64,000 nt of DNA, from positions 1 to 64,000 of the forward strand of contig SICN01000001.1 of assembly GCA_009691405.1 (NCBI GenBank), given 5' to 3'. Made by a program: the position numbers and the translations under genes. Below, piece by piece: positions 35,451 through 44,337 of the stretch. The stretch comes from Candidatus Peribacteria bacterium. Lineage in GTDB: Bacteria > Patescibacteriota > Gracilibacteria > Peribacterales > Peribacteraceae. Every line of letters begins with the position of its first letter. The stretch's first letter is position 1. The notes beneath the pieces were generated by a model. It saw only the letters and a program-made list of their open reading frames with translations, made no database searches and had not been told where the DNA came from.

Positions 35451-36344
35451 GTACCACTCAACCGCCTTCTGTATTCCTTCATCGAACGAAGTTTTTGGCT
35501 CGTAGCCAAGCTTCTTCCTTGCTTTTGAAATGTCTGCAACGTAGCGGATGACTTCGCCGGTTCGGGATGCTCCAAGGTTGACTATCGAAGAGCTTCCGGT
35601 GATCTTCTTGATGTCCTCAGCAAGCTTGATGATTGTTTGCCCTTCACCTGTTGCTAAGTTGTAGGTGTCGTTCTTTGCGGTTTCGAATTTGTCGATGCCC
35701 GCGATGATGCCGCTCACGGTGTCGTCGATGTATGTGAAGTCCAAGCATTTGTCTTTGCCGAAGATGGTCATCGGTTCGTTTTTGCGCGCGAGGCGGATGA
35801 AGAGCGGAACGACGCGCACCGAGTTGTCGTACATACCGTAGACATTGCTGAATCGGAAGGTGATCTGGTCGATCCCGTAGCATCTCCTGTACGCTTCCAC
35901 GAGTGCCTCTCCGCCGACTTTGCTTGCGGTATAGGGGCTTTCGCAATTGTGCACGCGCACGAGATCTTCGGTGTACTTGTCGACACCGGTATTGCCATAG
36001 CTCTCGCGAGACGATGCGAACATGAAACGCTTGATGTTGTTTGCGCGCGCGAATTCGAGTGCATTGAATGTCGTGAGAAAATTGTCGCGTGCCCTGTCCG
36101 GGTGCTCGACGAGTTCATAGACGCGCGCGTTGGCGGCAAGGTGGATGAGCATGTCTGCATCGACATGCATTGCCTTCACCGCCTCTTCATCACGCATGTC
36201 GAGCAGGGTTGTGATGTTCCGGACATCTTTGTTCCACTTGTTTGGGAGCCAGTCGAAACCGGTTACAGTGTCTCCCCGTGCGAGAAGTTTCTCGCAGAGT
36301 CGTGTACCGATTGTGCCAGAACTTCCAGTAACGAGGATTTTCAT
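35424..36344 (-). CDS. NAD-dependent epimerase/dehydratase (extended SDR)
   Basis: A 306-aa nucleotide-sugar SDR: VTGSSGTIGTRLCE, HLAANARV, ASSRESYG and SPYTASKVGGE (YxxxK). It is UDP-glucose 4-epimerase-like but the substrate is open. TACACT ends 7 bases before the ATG. It is divergent from a GT2 gene, and a 14-base perfect palindrome lies in between. Confidence 0.87.
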   Translation of the reverse strand: MKILVTGSSGTIGTRLCEKLLARGDTVTGFDWLPNKWNKDVRNITTLLDMRDEEAVKAMHVDADMLIHLAANARVYELVEHPDRARDNFLTTFNALEFARANNIKRFMFASSRESYGNTGVDKYTEDLVRVHNCESPYTASKVGGEALVEAYRRCYGIDQITFRFSNVYGMYDNSVRVVPLFIRLARKNEPMTIFGKDKCLDFTYIDDTVSGIIAGIDKFETAKNDTYNLATGEGQTIIKLAEDIKKITGSSSIVNLGASRTGEVIRYVADISKARKKLGYEPKTSFDEGIQKAVEWYLTNTFINI

Positions 36345-36374
36345 CGGGAGGAGTGTAGCAGGGTCTGTATTGAC

Positions 36375-36388
36375 CTTTAAGCTTAAAG
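36375..36388. promoter_or_regulatory. Palindrome between divergent promoters, possible operator
   Basis: CTTTAAGCTTAAAG is a perfect 14-base palindrome. It sits between the divergent promoters of the epimerase (36344) and GT2 (36435) genes and covers the likely -35 of the former. A regulator site is possible; so is chance. Confidence 0.3.
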
Positions 36389-36398
36389 CTCATTGCTC

Positions 36399-36427
36399 CT
36401 GACAAATCTCCTTCACATCTCTACACT
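36399..36427 (+). promoter_or_regulatory. Promoter of the GT2 gene with GTG start
   Basis: CTGACA (36399-36404), 17 bases, TACACT (36422-36427), 7 bases before GTG at 36435. The spacing decides this non-ATG start. Confidence 0.6.
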
Positions 36428-36434
36428 GTCACTC

Positions 36435-37430
36435 GTGCTTTCTCTGATCCTCCCTACCTACAATGAAGCGGCGAATATCAGTAACCTTCTCGAGATGCTC
36501 GATGGGGTGCTTGCAAACATTCCGCACGAGATCATCGTGGTGGACGACAACTCTCCGGATCAGACGTGGAAAATCGCAACGGAAACCTCGAAGTTGCGCG
36601 GATGCATCAAGGTGCTTCGGCGTATGCACAAGAAGGGCCTCAGTTCCGCGGTTGTCGACGGGTTGGATGCGGCACACGGGACGATTCTCGCCGTCATGGA
36701 CAGCGACGGTCAGCACGATGCTCAACTTCTTCTGTCACTTGTGGAGCACATTCGGCAGGGTGCTGACATCAGTATCGGTTCCCGTTACGTGGAAGGCGGA
36801 AGTGTCGGTTCGTGGGTGAGAGATCGGCGCATCATCAGCAGAGTCGGCACGTTCTTCGCTAAACGTTTGTCACGGGTTCCGGTGAGCGATCCGCTCGGAG
36901 GGTTCTTTGTATTGAAGCGCAGCGTATACCAAATCGTACGTCCGACATTGCATCCGACGGGCTTCAAAATTCTTTTGGAAATCCTTGCAGCTGTTCCGAA
37001 GCAGACCAAGCTGACGGAGGTTCCGTTGATTTTTCGCATGCGACTGCACGGTCAGAGCAAGTTATCGCTTCGAGTGCACGTCGCTTTTCTGTGTCAGATT
37101 ATTCGACTGTCCTTTCGTTCGTTTGTGGAATTGCTCCGGAAGTCAGGGATGATTCTCTTCATGACGCTGATCGTGATGACTGCTGTTTGGCTCTTCCCTC
37201 GTTTGCTCTCCCTACGTCTTCTCTACACGGATCCGACGATGCGAGAACGCGTGCAATCCGCTCTCACGACCGTTGCAGATAGGGAAGGATGGTTGCTCTC
37301 GGATATTGAGCTGCGCTCGGTTTCTTCGGACTCGATCGAAATATTGCATCGAGATCATCTTCGAACCGAGGCACCCGTTCGCGCTTGCACCATTCATCTT
37401 TCTTCATCGACTCTGTCATGTCCGGAATAA
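36435..37430 (+). CDS. GT2 family glycosyltransferase, polyprenyl-phosphate sugar synthase type
   Basis: A 331-aa protein: LSLILPTYNEAANIS, VVDDNSPDQTWKI, MDSDGQHD and SDPLGGFFVLKR mark a DPM1-like GT-A domain (about 1-230). After it comes one membrane helix (MILFMTLIVMTAVWLFPRLL) and a tail of about 75 residues of unknown role. The GTG start is chosen from the promoter and homology; a TTG at 36393 would add 14 hydrophobic residues. The next gene, a GT-C-like protein, overlaps its end. Confidence 0.85.
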   Translation: MLSLILPTYNEAANISNLLEMLDGVLANIPHEIIVVDDNSPDQTWKIATETSKLRGCIKVLRRMHKKGLSSAVVDGLDAAHGTILAVMDSDGQHDAQLLLSLVEHIRQGADISIGSRYVEGGSVGSWVRDRRIISRVGTFFAKRLSRVPVSDPLGGFFVLKRSVYQIVRPTLHPTGFKILLEILAAVPKQTKLTEVPLIFRMRLHGQSKLSLRVHVAFLCQIIRLSFRSFVELLRKSGMILFMTLIVMTAVWLFPRLLSLRLLYTDPTMRERVQSALTTVADREGWLLSDIELRSVSSDSIEILHRDHLRTEAPVRACTIHLSSSTLSCPE

Positions 37431-38617
37431 CACTCAGAATCTGGCTTCTTGAATTCTATGCGTTAGCGCTTGCGCTCATTCGCATGCCGGGTGGCGTGCA
37501 TACGGACGAAGCGAAGTACCTCCTTTCGATTCCTTATCCTCATCCTCCGATTCTCCGTTCGCTCTTCGCGATGCTACGAGAGATGCCCCTGCAGGAATTT
37601 TTCATTCGTTTTCTCATCGCCAGCGCTCTCGTGCAGGCGGTATGGCTTCTCGTCGATATCGGTTACGTTCTCTCACATCGGAGGCGGATAGTGCTGGTGT
37701 TGAGTTGGCTTTTGAGCTCTGCTCTCGTGTTGCAGGCAGGTACGGTGATGATGGTATCGCTCACCGCACTCTTCGGACTCGTGTGTGCTTGGCTTGCCCT
37801 TAGGCCGCAGCCAATTCGGCAAACATCAGCGCCTCTTCTTGCGTGCCTGTGGCTCTTCGCACTCTTCAGCGTCTACCAGTCCGTGCTCTACCTTCCTCTT
37901 CTCATCGGCATTCTCCGTGCTGCACAGACTTCCTATCGCAGAATGTTGTTGTTCCTCGCTCTGCCGCTTCTGCTGCTTGCGATGTACACACTGATCAATC
38001 CTCTCATCCTTGCGAGTATGGTGAATGTATCCTCGCAGGATGCAGTCTTGGAACTTGGCGTGCGCTTGTCGAATGTGCTCTGGATTTCTTTGGTCGCAGG
38101 AAGCGGCATTGTCACCCTTGCAGGGATCGTCGGGATTGCCTTAAGCAAGCGCATCGATTTCATCGCAACGCTCTTTCTCTTATCCGGATTCATCGCTCTT
38201 ACTAGCCAGGATTACTACGCGATTCTCCTGACACCCGTGCTGTGTGCCGGTGTGATGTTGCTCCTTGGCAAACGGAAGATTTCGGGAGAACTTTTCATAC
38301 CGCTTCATATTCTTTCGACTGCCGTCTTCATATTTATGGCTTTCCCACGCACACCAATCACTCCTGCACGCATGACGATGCGATACTTGGCGGAGCAGAA
38401 TATTCAAGGATTCGTGCTGATCGACGGACCATTCGGACACGAGTGGCAGTACGAGAGCATAGGGCACTCGATCCGTCGTTTCACACAGACGCTCTCTTCA
38501 TCGATCGAAGCATCGGCTGCCGCAATCGTTTGCACCAAACACACATGCGAAGAGGATGTCTCTGAAGATTGGATGAGGATGGAGGGTGCGCCGGTGGAGG
38601 TGTGGATAAAGCGATGA
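37418..38617 (+). CDS. Polytopic membrane protein, GT-C type glycosyltransferase-like
   Basis: A 399-aa protein with about nine hydrophobic helices. GGVHTDEAKYLL follows the first helix and matches the Asp-Glu motif of ArnT/PMT-like enzymes. It overlaps the preceding DPM1-like GT2 by 13 bases, so a lipid-linked sugar made by that enzyme is a plausible donor. It ends on the left arm of an inverted repeat that probably stops transcription. Confidence 0.68.
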   Translation: MSGITLRIWLLEFYALALALIRMPGGVHTDEAKYLLSIPYPHPPILRSLFAMLREMPLQEFFIRFLIASALVQAVWLLVDIGYVLSHRRRIVLVLSWLLSSALVLQAGTVMMVSLTALFGLVCAWLALRPQPIRQTSAPLLACLWLFALFSVYQSVLYLPLLIGILRAAQTSYRRMLLFLALPLLLLAMYTLINPLILASMVNVSSQDAVLELGVRLSNVLWISLVAGSGIVTLAGIVGIALSKRIDFIATLFLLSGFIALTSQDYYAILLTPVLCAGVMLLLGKRKISGELFIPLHILSTAVFIFMAFPRTPITPARMTMRYLAEQNIQGFVLIDGPFGHEWQYESIGHSIRRFTQTLSSSIEASAAAIVCTKHTCEEDVSEDWMRMEGAPVEVWIKR

Positions 38618-38660
38618 GCTTTGAGCTCTGAGCGATGAGGGAACAGTGCTCAAAGCTCAT
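38614..38660. terminator. Inverted repeat between convergent genes
   Basis: ATGAGCTTTGAGC (38614-38626) and GCTCAAAGCTCAT (38648-38660) are a perfect 13-bp inverted repeat. It lies between the convergent ends at 38617 and 38671. No strong T tract follows, so it may be a bidirectional terminator or a dispersed repeat. Confidence 0.45.
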
Positions 38661-38670
38661 GACTCATAGC

Positions 38671-39618
38671 TCACAGCTGATAATATTCCCTATACCATTC
38701 CACAAACTTCGGTACACCCTGTGCAATGCGTGTCTTCGGCTCGAAACCGAGCATTGTCTTTGCCTTCGAGATGTCGGCCAAACTCGCTCTGGTATCGCCG
38801 GGTTGCATGGGGTGAAATTCTTTCTTCGCTTCCTTGCCGCAAGACGTCTCGACCATGCGGATGTACTCCATCAATTCCTCCTGCCTTCCGCAGCCCAAGT
38901 TGAAGAGTTCTTCCGGATAATTTTTGTCGATCGCGGCGATGATTCCAGAGACGATGTCGTCGATGTATGTGAAATCGCGTTGCATTTTCCCTTCGCCGTA
39001 GACGGTCAGCGGACGATCATGCAGGAGTGCGTCCGTAAAGAGGAAGAGTGCCATGTCGGGTCGACCGAGTGGACCATAGACCGTGAAGAACCGCAGTCCC
39101 GTGACGTTTGTGCCATAGAGCGAGTGGTAGGTATGTGCCATCAGCTCGTTGTCTTTCTTGTTCTGACCGTAGAGCGAGAGCTGATCATCTGTGCGATCCG
39201 ATTCGGAGGAGGGGAGTTTGGTGTTGCCGCCGTAGACCGAGCTGCTTGAGGCGTAGATCAGTCCGGGGATTTTCTGTTTTCGAACTTCGTCGAGCACATG
39301 GAAGAACCCGGTGATGTTGATCGCGATGTATTCGTCCGGATGATCAAATGCGTACCGGACTCCTGCGAGTGCGGCAAGATGCAGCACACGATCGACGCCG
39401 TTCATCGCTTTTGCGACTGTGGCGCGGTCCAGAATATCACCTCTGATAAACGTGAAGCCTTTCTTTTCTTGCAGCAGCTTGAGCCGCGCCTCCTTGAGTG
39501 TTGGGTCGTAGTAATTGCTGACATTATCAAGCCCGATCACTTCGTCCCCGCGCTCAAGCAGTTTGACAGTCGTGTGGTAGCCGATGAATCCGGCAGCGCC
39601 GGTCAGGAGGATTCTCAT
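38671..39618 (-). CDS. UDP-glucuronate 4-epimerase-like SDR
   Basis: A 315-aa extended SDR: LTGAAGFIGYHTTVKLL, LDNVSNYYDPTLKEARL, ASSSSVYGGN, YGQNKKDNE and FTVYGPLGRPDMALF. The NYYD and GRPDMA motifs are typical of UDP-glucuronate 4-epimerases, which make UDP-galacturonate. ugd, which supplies UDP-glucuronate, is nearby on the same strand. A TGC-extended TAGAAT box (39626-39631) ends 7 bases before the ATG. Confidence 0.9.
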   Translation of the reverse strand: MRILLTGAAGFIGYHTTVKLLERGDEVIGLDNVSNYYDPTLKEARLKLLQEKKGFTFIRGDILDRATVAKAMNGVDRVLHLAALAGVRYAFDHPDEYIAINITGFFHVLDEVRKQKIPGLIYASSSSVYGGNTKLPSSESDRTDDQLSLYGQNKKDNELMAHTYHSLYGTNVTGLRFFTVYGPLGRPDMALFLFTDALLHDRPLTVYGEGKMQRDFTYIDDIVSGIIAAIDKNYPEELFNLGCGRQEELMEYIRMVETSCGKEAKKEFHPMQPGDTRASLADISKAKTMLGFEPKTRIAQGVPKFVEWYREYYQL

Positions 39619-39641
39619 TAATCGAATTCTAGCAGATAATC

Positions 39642-39830
39642 TTAATTCGAAGGTGACACATGATCATCCATTCCAGCGACTTCGTTCATTGCTTGTCCGA
39701 AGGTATGTGTACCTGCAGCAACAAGTTGATGTATCTGTTTAGCTCTGACATTCGCAGCTTCAGTACCGTGATCGAGATCGCCAAATAATTCATCATGGTG
39801 ACCTTCAACAGTATTTACGGAAGATTTCAT
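39642..39830 (-). CDS. Small protein of unknown function
   Basis: A 62-aa acidic, histidine-rich frame (MKSSVNTVEGHHDELFGDLD at the start) between ugd and the epimerase gene, same strand. Composition looks coding rather than random. A TATAGT box about 30 bases upstream could serve it. No family is recognised and it may not be expressed. Confidence 0.4.
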   Translation of the reverse strand: MKSSVNTVEGHHDELFGDLDHGTEAANVRAKQIHQLVAAGTHTFGQAMNEVAGMDDHVSPSN

Positions 39831-39861
39831 CGTTGGGCTTGGGGAAAATAAAGCCGAATTA

Positions 39862-41184
39862 CTATACCCCAATCCCAAAATATTGCAAGCCCTCTCTTCT
39901 CACTTCGTCGGGTTCGTAGATATTCCGCCCATCAAACAGTAGTTTTCCATTCATTTTCTTCTTTAATTCTTTCAGATCAGCTCCGCGGAAGACATCCCAT
40001 TCCGTCAGGACAAGAAGTGCATCAGCCTTCTTCACTGCATCGTTTACATCCTTTGCATACGTCACGCTTTTGGGTAGCAGTGGTCTAGCACGATTCATCG
40101 CAACAGGGTCGAAGGCACTCACGGCGTGTCCGGCTTCGATCAGCGCTGTGATGACATCGATACTTGGAGCTTCGCGCATGTCGTCGGTCTTCGGTTTGAA
40201 GGCAAGCCCCCACACGCCGACCTGGGATTTTTTTGGCAGTGTTGTGAGGATTTTTGCGATGAATCGCTCACGCTGTTTCCGGTTCACCTTGTCTGTGGCT
40301 TCGACAATCGGCATCGAAAGACCGTATTCTTTTGCAGTCGCAAGAAGCGCTTTCACATCCTTCGGGAAGCAGCTCCCACCGTAGCCGATGCCCGCGTGCA
40401 GGAACTTCGGCCCGATGCGCTGGTCGAGCCCCATGCCGGCGGCGATATCGCGGATATTCGCCCCGGTTTTCTCGCAGAGTTCGGTGAGCATGTTGATGAA
40501 GCTGATCTTCGTCGCAAGGAACGCGTTGCTTGCATACTTCACGATCTCCGCACTCTCACGACTCATGAAGAGGAGAGGCTTATTCGCGCGCGTGATCGGT
40601 CGGTACAATTCTTCAAGCAGATGTTTTGAATCCAGTTTCTTGAATGTCGGATCGTCGTTCAGCCCGACGATGATTCTGTCGGGCATCATCGTATCGGGGA
40701 CAGCCATGCCTTCACGAAGGAACTCCGGATTGCTGACGACGTGCACGGAGAGGGACGATTTTCTCTTCTTGAGCACGGCATCGATTCTCTTCTGGCACTC
40801 TGCACCGGTGCCGACGGGGACTGTCGATTTGTTCACGAAGACAAGATTGCCATCGATCGTCTGTGCGACCGTTTCTGCAACCGTGAACACTGCGCGGAGG
40901 TCCGCTCGGTGCCCTTCTCCTTCTGGTGTTGCCACAGCCGAGAAGAGAATTTTCGCATCAGGAAGAGCTTCCTCAAGTTTCGTCGTGAAGCGGAGTTTTC
41001 CGCTCTTCAGTCCCGACTGGAGAAGCTCCTCGAGTCCCGGTTCGTAGATCGGGCTTTTACCAAGCTTCAGCATCGCGACTTTCGCCGCATCGATATCGAC
41101 GCCGACGACCTCATGTCCAAGTTCTGCAAAACATGCAGCGGAAACGAGTCCAACGTAGCCGGTACCGACGATTGTGATCTTCAT
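39862..41184 (-). CDS. ugd: UDP-glucose 6-dehydrogenase
   Basis: It oxidises UDP-glucose to UDP-glucuronate. The 440-aa sequence has ITIVGTGYVGLVSAACFAE, VNKSTVPVGT, SNPEFLREGMA, the catalytic cysteine in GIGYGGSCFPKD, and WGLAFKPKTDDMREAPS. A promoter TTACAT, 17 bases, TAGACT leads to the ATG 10 bases on. It is divergent from the PfkB kinase gene. Confidence 0.95.
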   Translation of the reverse strand: MKITIVGTGYVGLVSAACFAELGHEVVGVDIDAAKVAMLKLGKSPIYEPGLEELLQSGLKSGKLRFTTKLEEALPDAKILFSAVATPEGEGHRADLRAVFTVAETVAQTIDGNLVFVNKSTVPVGTGAECQKRIDAVLKKRKSSLSVHVVSNPEFLREGMAVPDTMMPDRIIVGLNDDPTFKKLDSKHLLEELYRPITRANKPLLFMSRESAEIVKYASNAFLATKISFINMLTELCEKTGANIRDIAAGMGLDQRIGPKFLHAGIGYGGSCFPKDVKALLATAKEYGLSMPIVEATDKVNRKQRERFIAKILTTLPKKSQVGVWGLAFKPKTDDMREAPSIDVITALIEAGHAVSAFDPVAMNRARPLLPKSVTYAKDVNDAVKKADALLVLTEWDVFRGADLKELKKKMNGKLLFDGRNIYEPDEVRREGLQYFGIGV

Positions 41185-41232
41185 GGGTGCTTGCAGTCTA
41201 TCTCAAGCCGAAAAGAGATGTAAGATAGGGTT

Positions 41233-42177
41233 ATGAAATTTCTTGTGAACGGGTCCATCGCCTTTGATCTTCTTCTCTCTCACGAAGGGTCGTTTTTGAG
41301 TGGCATTGATGCAAAGAATCTCGATCGTCTGTCCGTCAATTATCTTGCGCAGGAATACAAGCGCCATCACGGAGGTGTCGCTGCAAATATCGGTTGGAAT
41401 CTTGCGCTTCTGGGTCATAGCCCGCTTCTTCTTGGTGCAGTCGGTTCGGATGGTGCGGATTATGTGAAGCTTCTCGCGTCCAAGGGCGTGGATATGTCTC
41501 TGGTGGAGACTGTGCCCGATGCGGCGACGGCAACTGCTGTGATTGCGACTGACATCGATGAGCGCCAGATCAGCTTTTTCCATCCCGGTGCGGACGGAAG
41601 AGGAACACTGCCCGATTTTTCGGGTTTCAAGAAAGACATTGCGTATGCGATCATGGGTCCGAGAAATCCGATGCTGATGCTTCGGGGTGGGGAAATGTGC
41701 GTGCAGCACGGCATTCCGTATCTCTTCGATCCAGGTCAGCTTGTCCATGCCTTTGGTAAAGACGAATTCCGCCATGCGGTTACTGGCAGCAAGGGACTAG
41801 TGGTCAACGAGTACGAGTGGGGGCTGGCTTCGGGAAAGCTTGGATGGAAAGAAGGAGAGGTCGTCTCGGCGTGCGGAATGCTCATCACGACACTCGGAGA
41901 CAAAGGCATTCGTTTGGTGACGAAAGAAGAGGATCTCGTCATCCCTGCATGCAAACCTCTCAAACTTGTGAATCCAACCGGAGCGGGGGATGCGGCACGT
42001 GCAGGCCTTCTTATTGGCCTTGCCTCCAAATGGTCACTCCGAGAGATAGGTCGTTTTGCCGCAGTACTTGGGTCACTCCTCGTTGAGCAGGAAGGAACGC
42101 TTCTCGATACTCTGGATACCAGCATGATTCAGAAGAGAGCAAAAGAGAATTACGGGGAGGAGCTGCCAACACTATAA
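41233..42177 (+). CDS. PfkB family kinase, probable adenosine kinase
   Basis: A 314-aa ribokinase-fold enzyme: NGSIAFD at the start, GGVAANIGWNLALLG, and the anion-hole motif NPTGAGDAARAGLL with the catalytic Asp. The gene next to it makes adenosine from S-adenosylhomocysteine, so adenosine is the likeliest substrate. Archaea and Patescibacteria often pair the two. A TAAGAT box ends 6 bases before the ATG. Confidence 0.82.
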   Translation: MKFLVNGSIAFDLLLSHEGSFLSGIDAKNLDRLSVNYLAQEYKRHHGGVAANIGWNLALLGHSPLLLGAVGSDGADYVKLLASKGVDMSLVETVPDAATATAVIATDIDERQISFFHPGADGRGTLPDFSGFKKDIAYAIMGPRNPMLMLRGGEMCVQHGIPYLFDPGQLVHAFGKDEFRHAVTGSKGLVVNEYEWGLASGKLGWKEGEVVSACGMLITTLGDKGIRLVTKEEDLVIPACKPLKLVNPTGAGDAARAGLLIGLASKWSLREIGRFAAVLGSLLVEQEGTLLDTLDTSMIQKRAKENYGEELPTL

Positions 42178-42180
42178 ATT

Positions 42181-42250
42181 CCAAAACGTAAAAGCCAAAT
42201 TTCAAGATCGGCAATGATCGTTTTGGATTTTGGAATTTGGAATTTGGGTT
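42181..42250. repeat. AT-rich inverted and direct repeats upstream of ahcY
   Basis: CCAAAACG and CGTTTTGG arms enclose a 40-base spacer, followed by copies of TTTGGAA. This is the same class of AT-rich filler as the repeats near 1341 and 63628. It fills the gap between the kinase and ahcY genes. Confidence 0.45.
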
Positions 42251-42284
42251 TTTCCTGTGGTCATCTCTCTGCTAGTCTCCCCGC

Positions 42285-43538
42285 ATGTCTTTCGTCAAAG
42301 ATCCAAAGTTGGCAGAGCAAGGCAGACTCAATCTCGAAATTGCCGAGAAGCACATGGGTGCGCTCCTCAAGGTCAGAGAGCAGTTCATCAAGACCCAGCC
42401 GTTCAAAGGGCTCACGATCGGTATGGCACTGCATGTCACGAAAGAAACCGGAATCCTCGTGCGTACACTCACGGCAGGTGGCGCAAAAGTGGCGATCACC
42501 GGTTGCAATCCCTTAAGTACTCAAGATGATATCGCTGCGGCACTCGCCGAAGAGAAGGATGTCCTCGTGTGGGCATACAAAGGGGAGAGTCGCGAAGACT
42601 ACTATAAGTTCCTCACTGCGGTGATCGAAACGAAGCCCGACATCACGATCGATGACGGCTGCGATCTCGTCACGGAGATTCACACGAAGCATCCGCATCT
42701 TCTCGCGAAACTGATCGGAGGATGCGAAGAGACGACGACAGGCATCATCAGGCTCCAGGCAATGGCCAGAGATAACGCTCTCAAGTGTCCGATGATCGCC
42801 GTGAACGACAATAAGACGAAGCACCTGATGGACAACTACTACGGCACGGGGCAGAGCACATTCGACGGCATTCTCCGCTCGACCAACATGTTGATCGCGG
42901 GAACGACGGTTGTGGTTCTCGGCTACGGAAGCTGCGGCAAGGGTGTAGCCATGCGCGCGAAGGGACTCGGAGCCCAGGTGATCGTGACCGAAGTCGATGC
43001 GTTCTGCGCGCTCCAAGCTGCGATGGACGGTCATCGCGTGATGCCAATGGAAGAAGCGGCTTCACTCGGCGATCTCTTCGTGACTGTCACGGGAAATCTC
43101 CACGTGATCCGCATGGAGCATATCGAGAAGATGAAAGATGCAGCGCTCATGGCAAACTCTGGTCACTTTGACAATGAGATCGATCTCAAAACTCTTGAGG
43201 CCAAAGCGAGCCGAAAGCGGAGAGTAAGGCACTACCTCGATGAATATCTTCTCAAGTCCGGACGTATCGTCTACGTTGCCGGTGAAGGACGTCTTGTGAA
43301 TCTTGCCTCCGCCGAAGGACACCCGAGCGAGGTGATGAGCCTGAGCTTCTGCGGTCAGGCACTGGCATGCAAGTACCTCGTGGATCACAAGGGCATCATG
43401 AAGAATGAAGTCATCACGCTCCCGCCGGAGATCGACGATTACATTTCGAAATTGCAGCTCACCGCGATGGGACTCTCTCTAGATGCGCTCACGGAGGAAC
43501 AGAAAAAATATCTCGCGAGTTGGCAAGAGGGAACATAG
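42285..43538 (+). CDS. ahcY: Adenosylhomocysteinase
   Basis: It hydrolyses S-adenosylhomocysteine to adenosine and homocysteine. Visible parts are IGMALHVTKETGILVRTL, the NAD-binding VVVLGYGSCGKG, VTEVDAFCALQAAMDG, MANSGHFDNEID and the C-terminal HPSEVMSLSF. At 417 aa it is the short form, like archaeal and Thermotoga enzymes, without the insert of about 40 residues of most bacterial ones. A TGC-extended TAGTCT box ends 6 bases before the ATG. Confidence 0.95.
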   Translation: MSFVKDPKLAEQGRLNLEIAEKHMGALLKVREQFIKTQPFKGLTIGMALHVTKETGILVRTLTAGGAKVAITGCNPLSTQDDIAAALAEEKDVLVWAYKGESREDYYKFLTAVIETKPDITIDDGCDLVTEIHTKHPHLLAKLIGGCEETTTGIIRLQAMARDNALKCPMIAVNDNKTKHLMDNYYGTGQSTFDGILRSTNMLIAGTTVVVLGYGSCGKGVAMRAKGLGAQVIVTEVDAFCALQAAMDGHRVMPMEEAASLGDLFVTVTGNLHVIRMEHIEKMKDAALMANSGHFDNEIDLKTLEAKASRKRRVRHYLDEYLLKSGRIVYVAGEGRLVNLASAEGHPSEVMSLSFCGQALACKYLVDHKGIMKNEVITLPPEIDDYISKLQLTAMGLSLDALTEEQKKYLASWQEGT

Positions 43539-43557
43539 GGCATTGCGTGGCTCGTGT

Positions 43558-43586
43558 TTGCGGGAAAACGAGAGAAAGTCTATAAT
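43558..43586 (+). promoter_or_regulatory. Strong promoter after ahcY
   Basis: TTGCGG (43558-43563), 17 bases, TATAAT (43581-43586). The next plausible frame starts at 43777, so the transcript would have a leader of about 185 bases, long for this genome. The leader has weak local inverted repeats and no recognised RNA family. Confidence 0.55.
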
Positions 43587-43776
43587 ATATTAGACATAAA
43601 AAAATATATTCGTAGAATACTGCCAATCGTTTTTTGTACCGCTTCGTCGATACGTGATCTTTGGAACCAACGCAACATGGAAAACAGTCTGTCTTTTTTC
43701 TGTTCAAGACAGAGCACTTTCGAAATTGGATTTTCGAGTGTTATCGAGGAACAGTCGGTTAGAGGGAGAGTGTTGT

Positions 43777-43929
43777 ATGAAGCGCAAGACTGAGGGCCGT
43801 AGTGGGAAGGACCACAAGAAACGTCTGAGACTCCCCCCGGGAGCCTCATTCCCGCCCGATGCTCACTTCGAGCGCGGACCTGACGGCCAAAAAGTTTTGG
43901 TCTGCAAAAACACCGCTGTCAGTAAGTAA
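43777..43929 (+). CDS. Small basic protein of unknown function
   Basis: A 50-aa frame starting MKRKTEGRSGKDHKKRLRLP, strongly basic at its N-terminus and with one cysteine near the end. AGGGAGAG lies 7-8 bases before the ATG and could act as a ribosome site, unusual here. Longer in-frame starts exist upstream (43654) but look less coding. Nucleic-acid binding is a guess from charge only. Confidence 0.45.
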   Translation: MKRKTEGRSGKDHKKRLRLPPGASFPPDAHFERGPDGQKVLVCKNTAVSK

Positions 43930-43946
43930 TTGCTGACACACCCTCC

Positions 43947-44027
43947 GCTCACGGAACTCTCCGTGAGGTCAACCACCCGTAGCCAGTCCCTAGTGTGCAT
44001 TCTTGTACGCGTTCAGGGGCTGGCTAC
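43947..44027 (+). terminator. Two successive hairpins after the small basic protein
   Basis: CTCACGGA ACTC TCCGTGAG (43947-43966) is a perfect stem. A second, longer one pairs GTAGCCAGTCCCT (43979-43991) with AGGGGCTGGCTAC (44015-44027) with one mismatch and is followed by CTCTTTT. Together they probably end the transcript; a structured RNA is also possible. Confidence 0.5.
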
Positions 44028-44105
44028 CTCTTTTCGAAGCCAGACTGTTTTCCATATTGCGATTGGCACCGATACACGGCGAATTGTTTTTGGTATGCTC
44101 TTTTT

Positions 44106-44196
44106 GGAGAGGTGGCCGAGTGTCCGAAGGCGCGCGACTCGAAATCGCGTAAACCCCAAAAGGGTTTCGAGGGTTCGAATCCCTCCCTCTCCGCCA
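44106..44196 (+). tRNA. tRNA-Ser (anticodon CGA)
   Basis: Acceptor GGAGAGG pairs with CCTCTCC, the anticodon stem CGCGA/TCGCG holds the loop CTCGAAA, and a long variable arm (AAACCC...GGGTTT) marks a class II tRNA. The T arm is GAGGG TTCGAAT CCCTC and GCCA ends the gene, so CCA is encoded. It reads TCG codons. A hairpin AGCCTTCGC / GCGAAAGCT follows at once. Confidence 0.96.
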
Positions 44197-44235
44197 GCCT
44201 TCGCAAAGCGAAAGCTGTCCACCGTAGCACTTGAG
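44195..44235. repeat. Hairpin repeat after tRNA-Ser
   Basis: AGCCTTCGC AAA GCGAAAGCT is followed by GTCCACCGTAGC, resembling the start and end of the FAKATADK-type repeat at 13276. It may also help end the tRNA transcript. The rest of the gap up to 44338 shows no gene I can support. Confidence 0.4.
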
Positions 44236-44337
44236 CTCAGTGAATGTTTTACAAATACAGAGTCGCTTTGCTATGGCTGGCAAGCCATCAAGTGCGAAGG
44301 CGGGCAATACAGCATTCTTTTCTATGAAGCGTGTTCT

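Noticed and set aside
43558-44105. Possible RNase P RNA, tmRNA or SRP RNA after ahcY
   Set aside because: None of the conserved cores of these RNAs is visible; it is kept only as an unexplained transcribed region.
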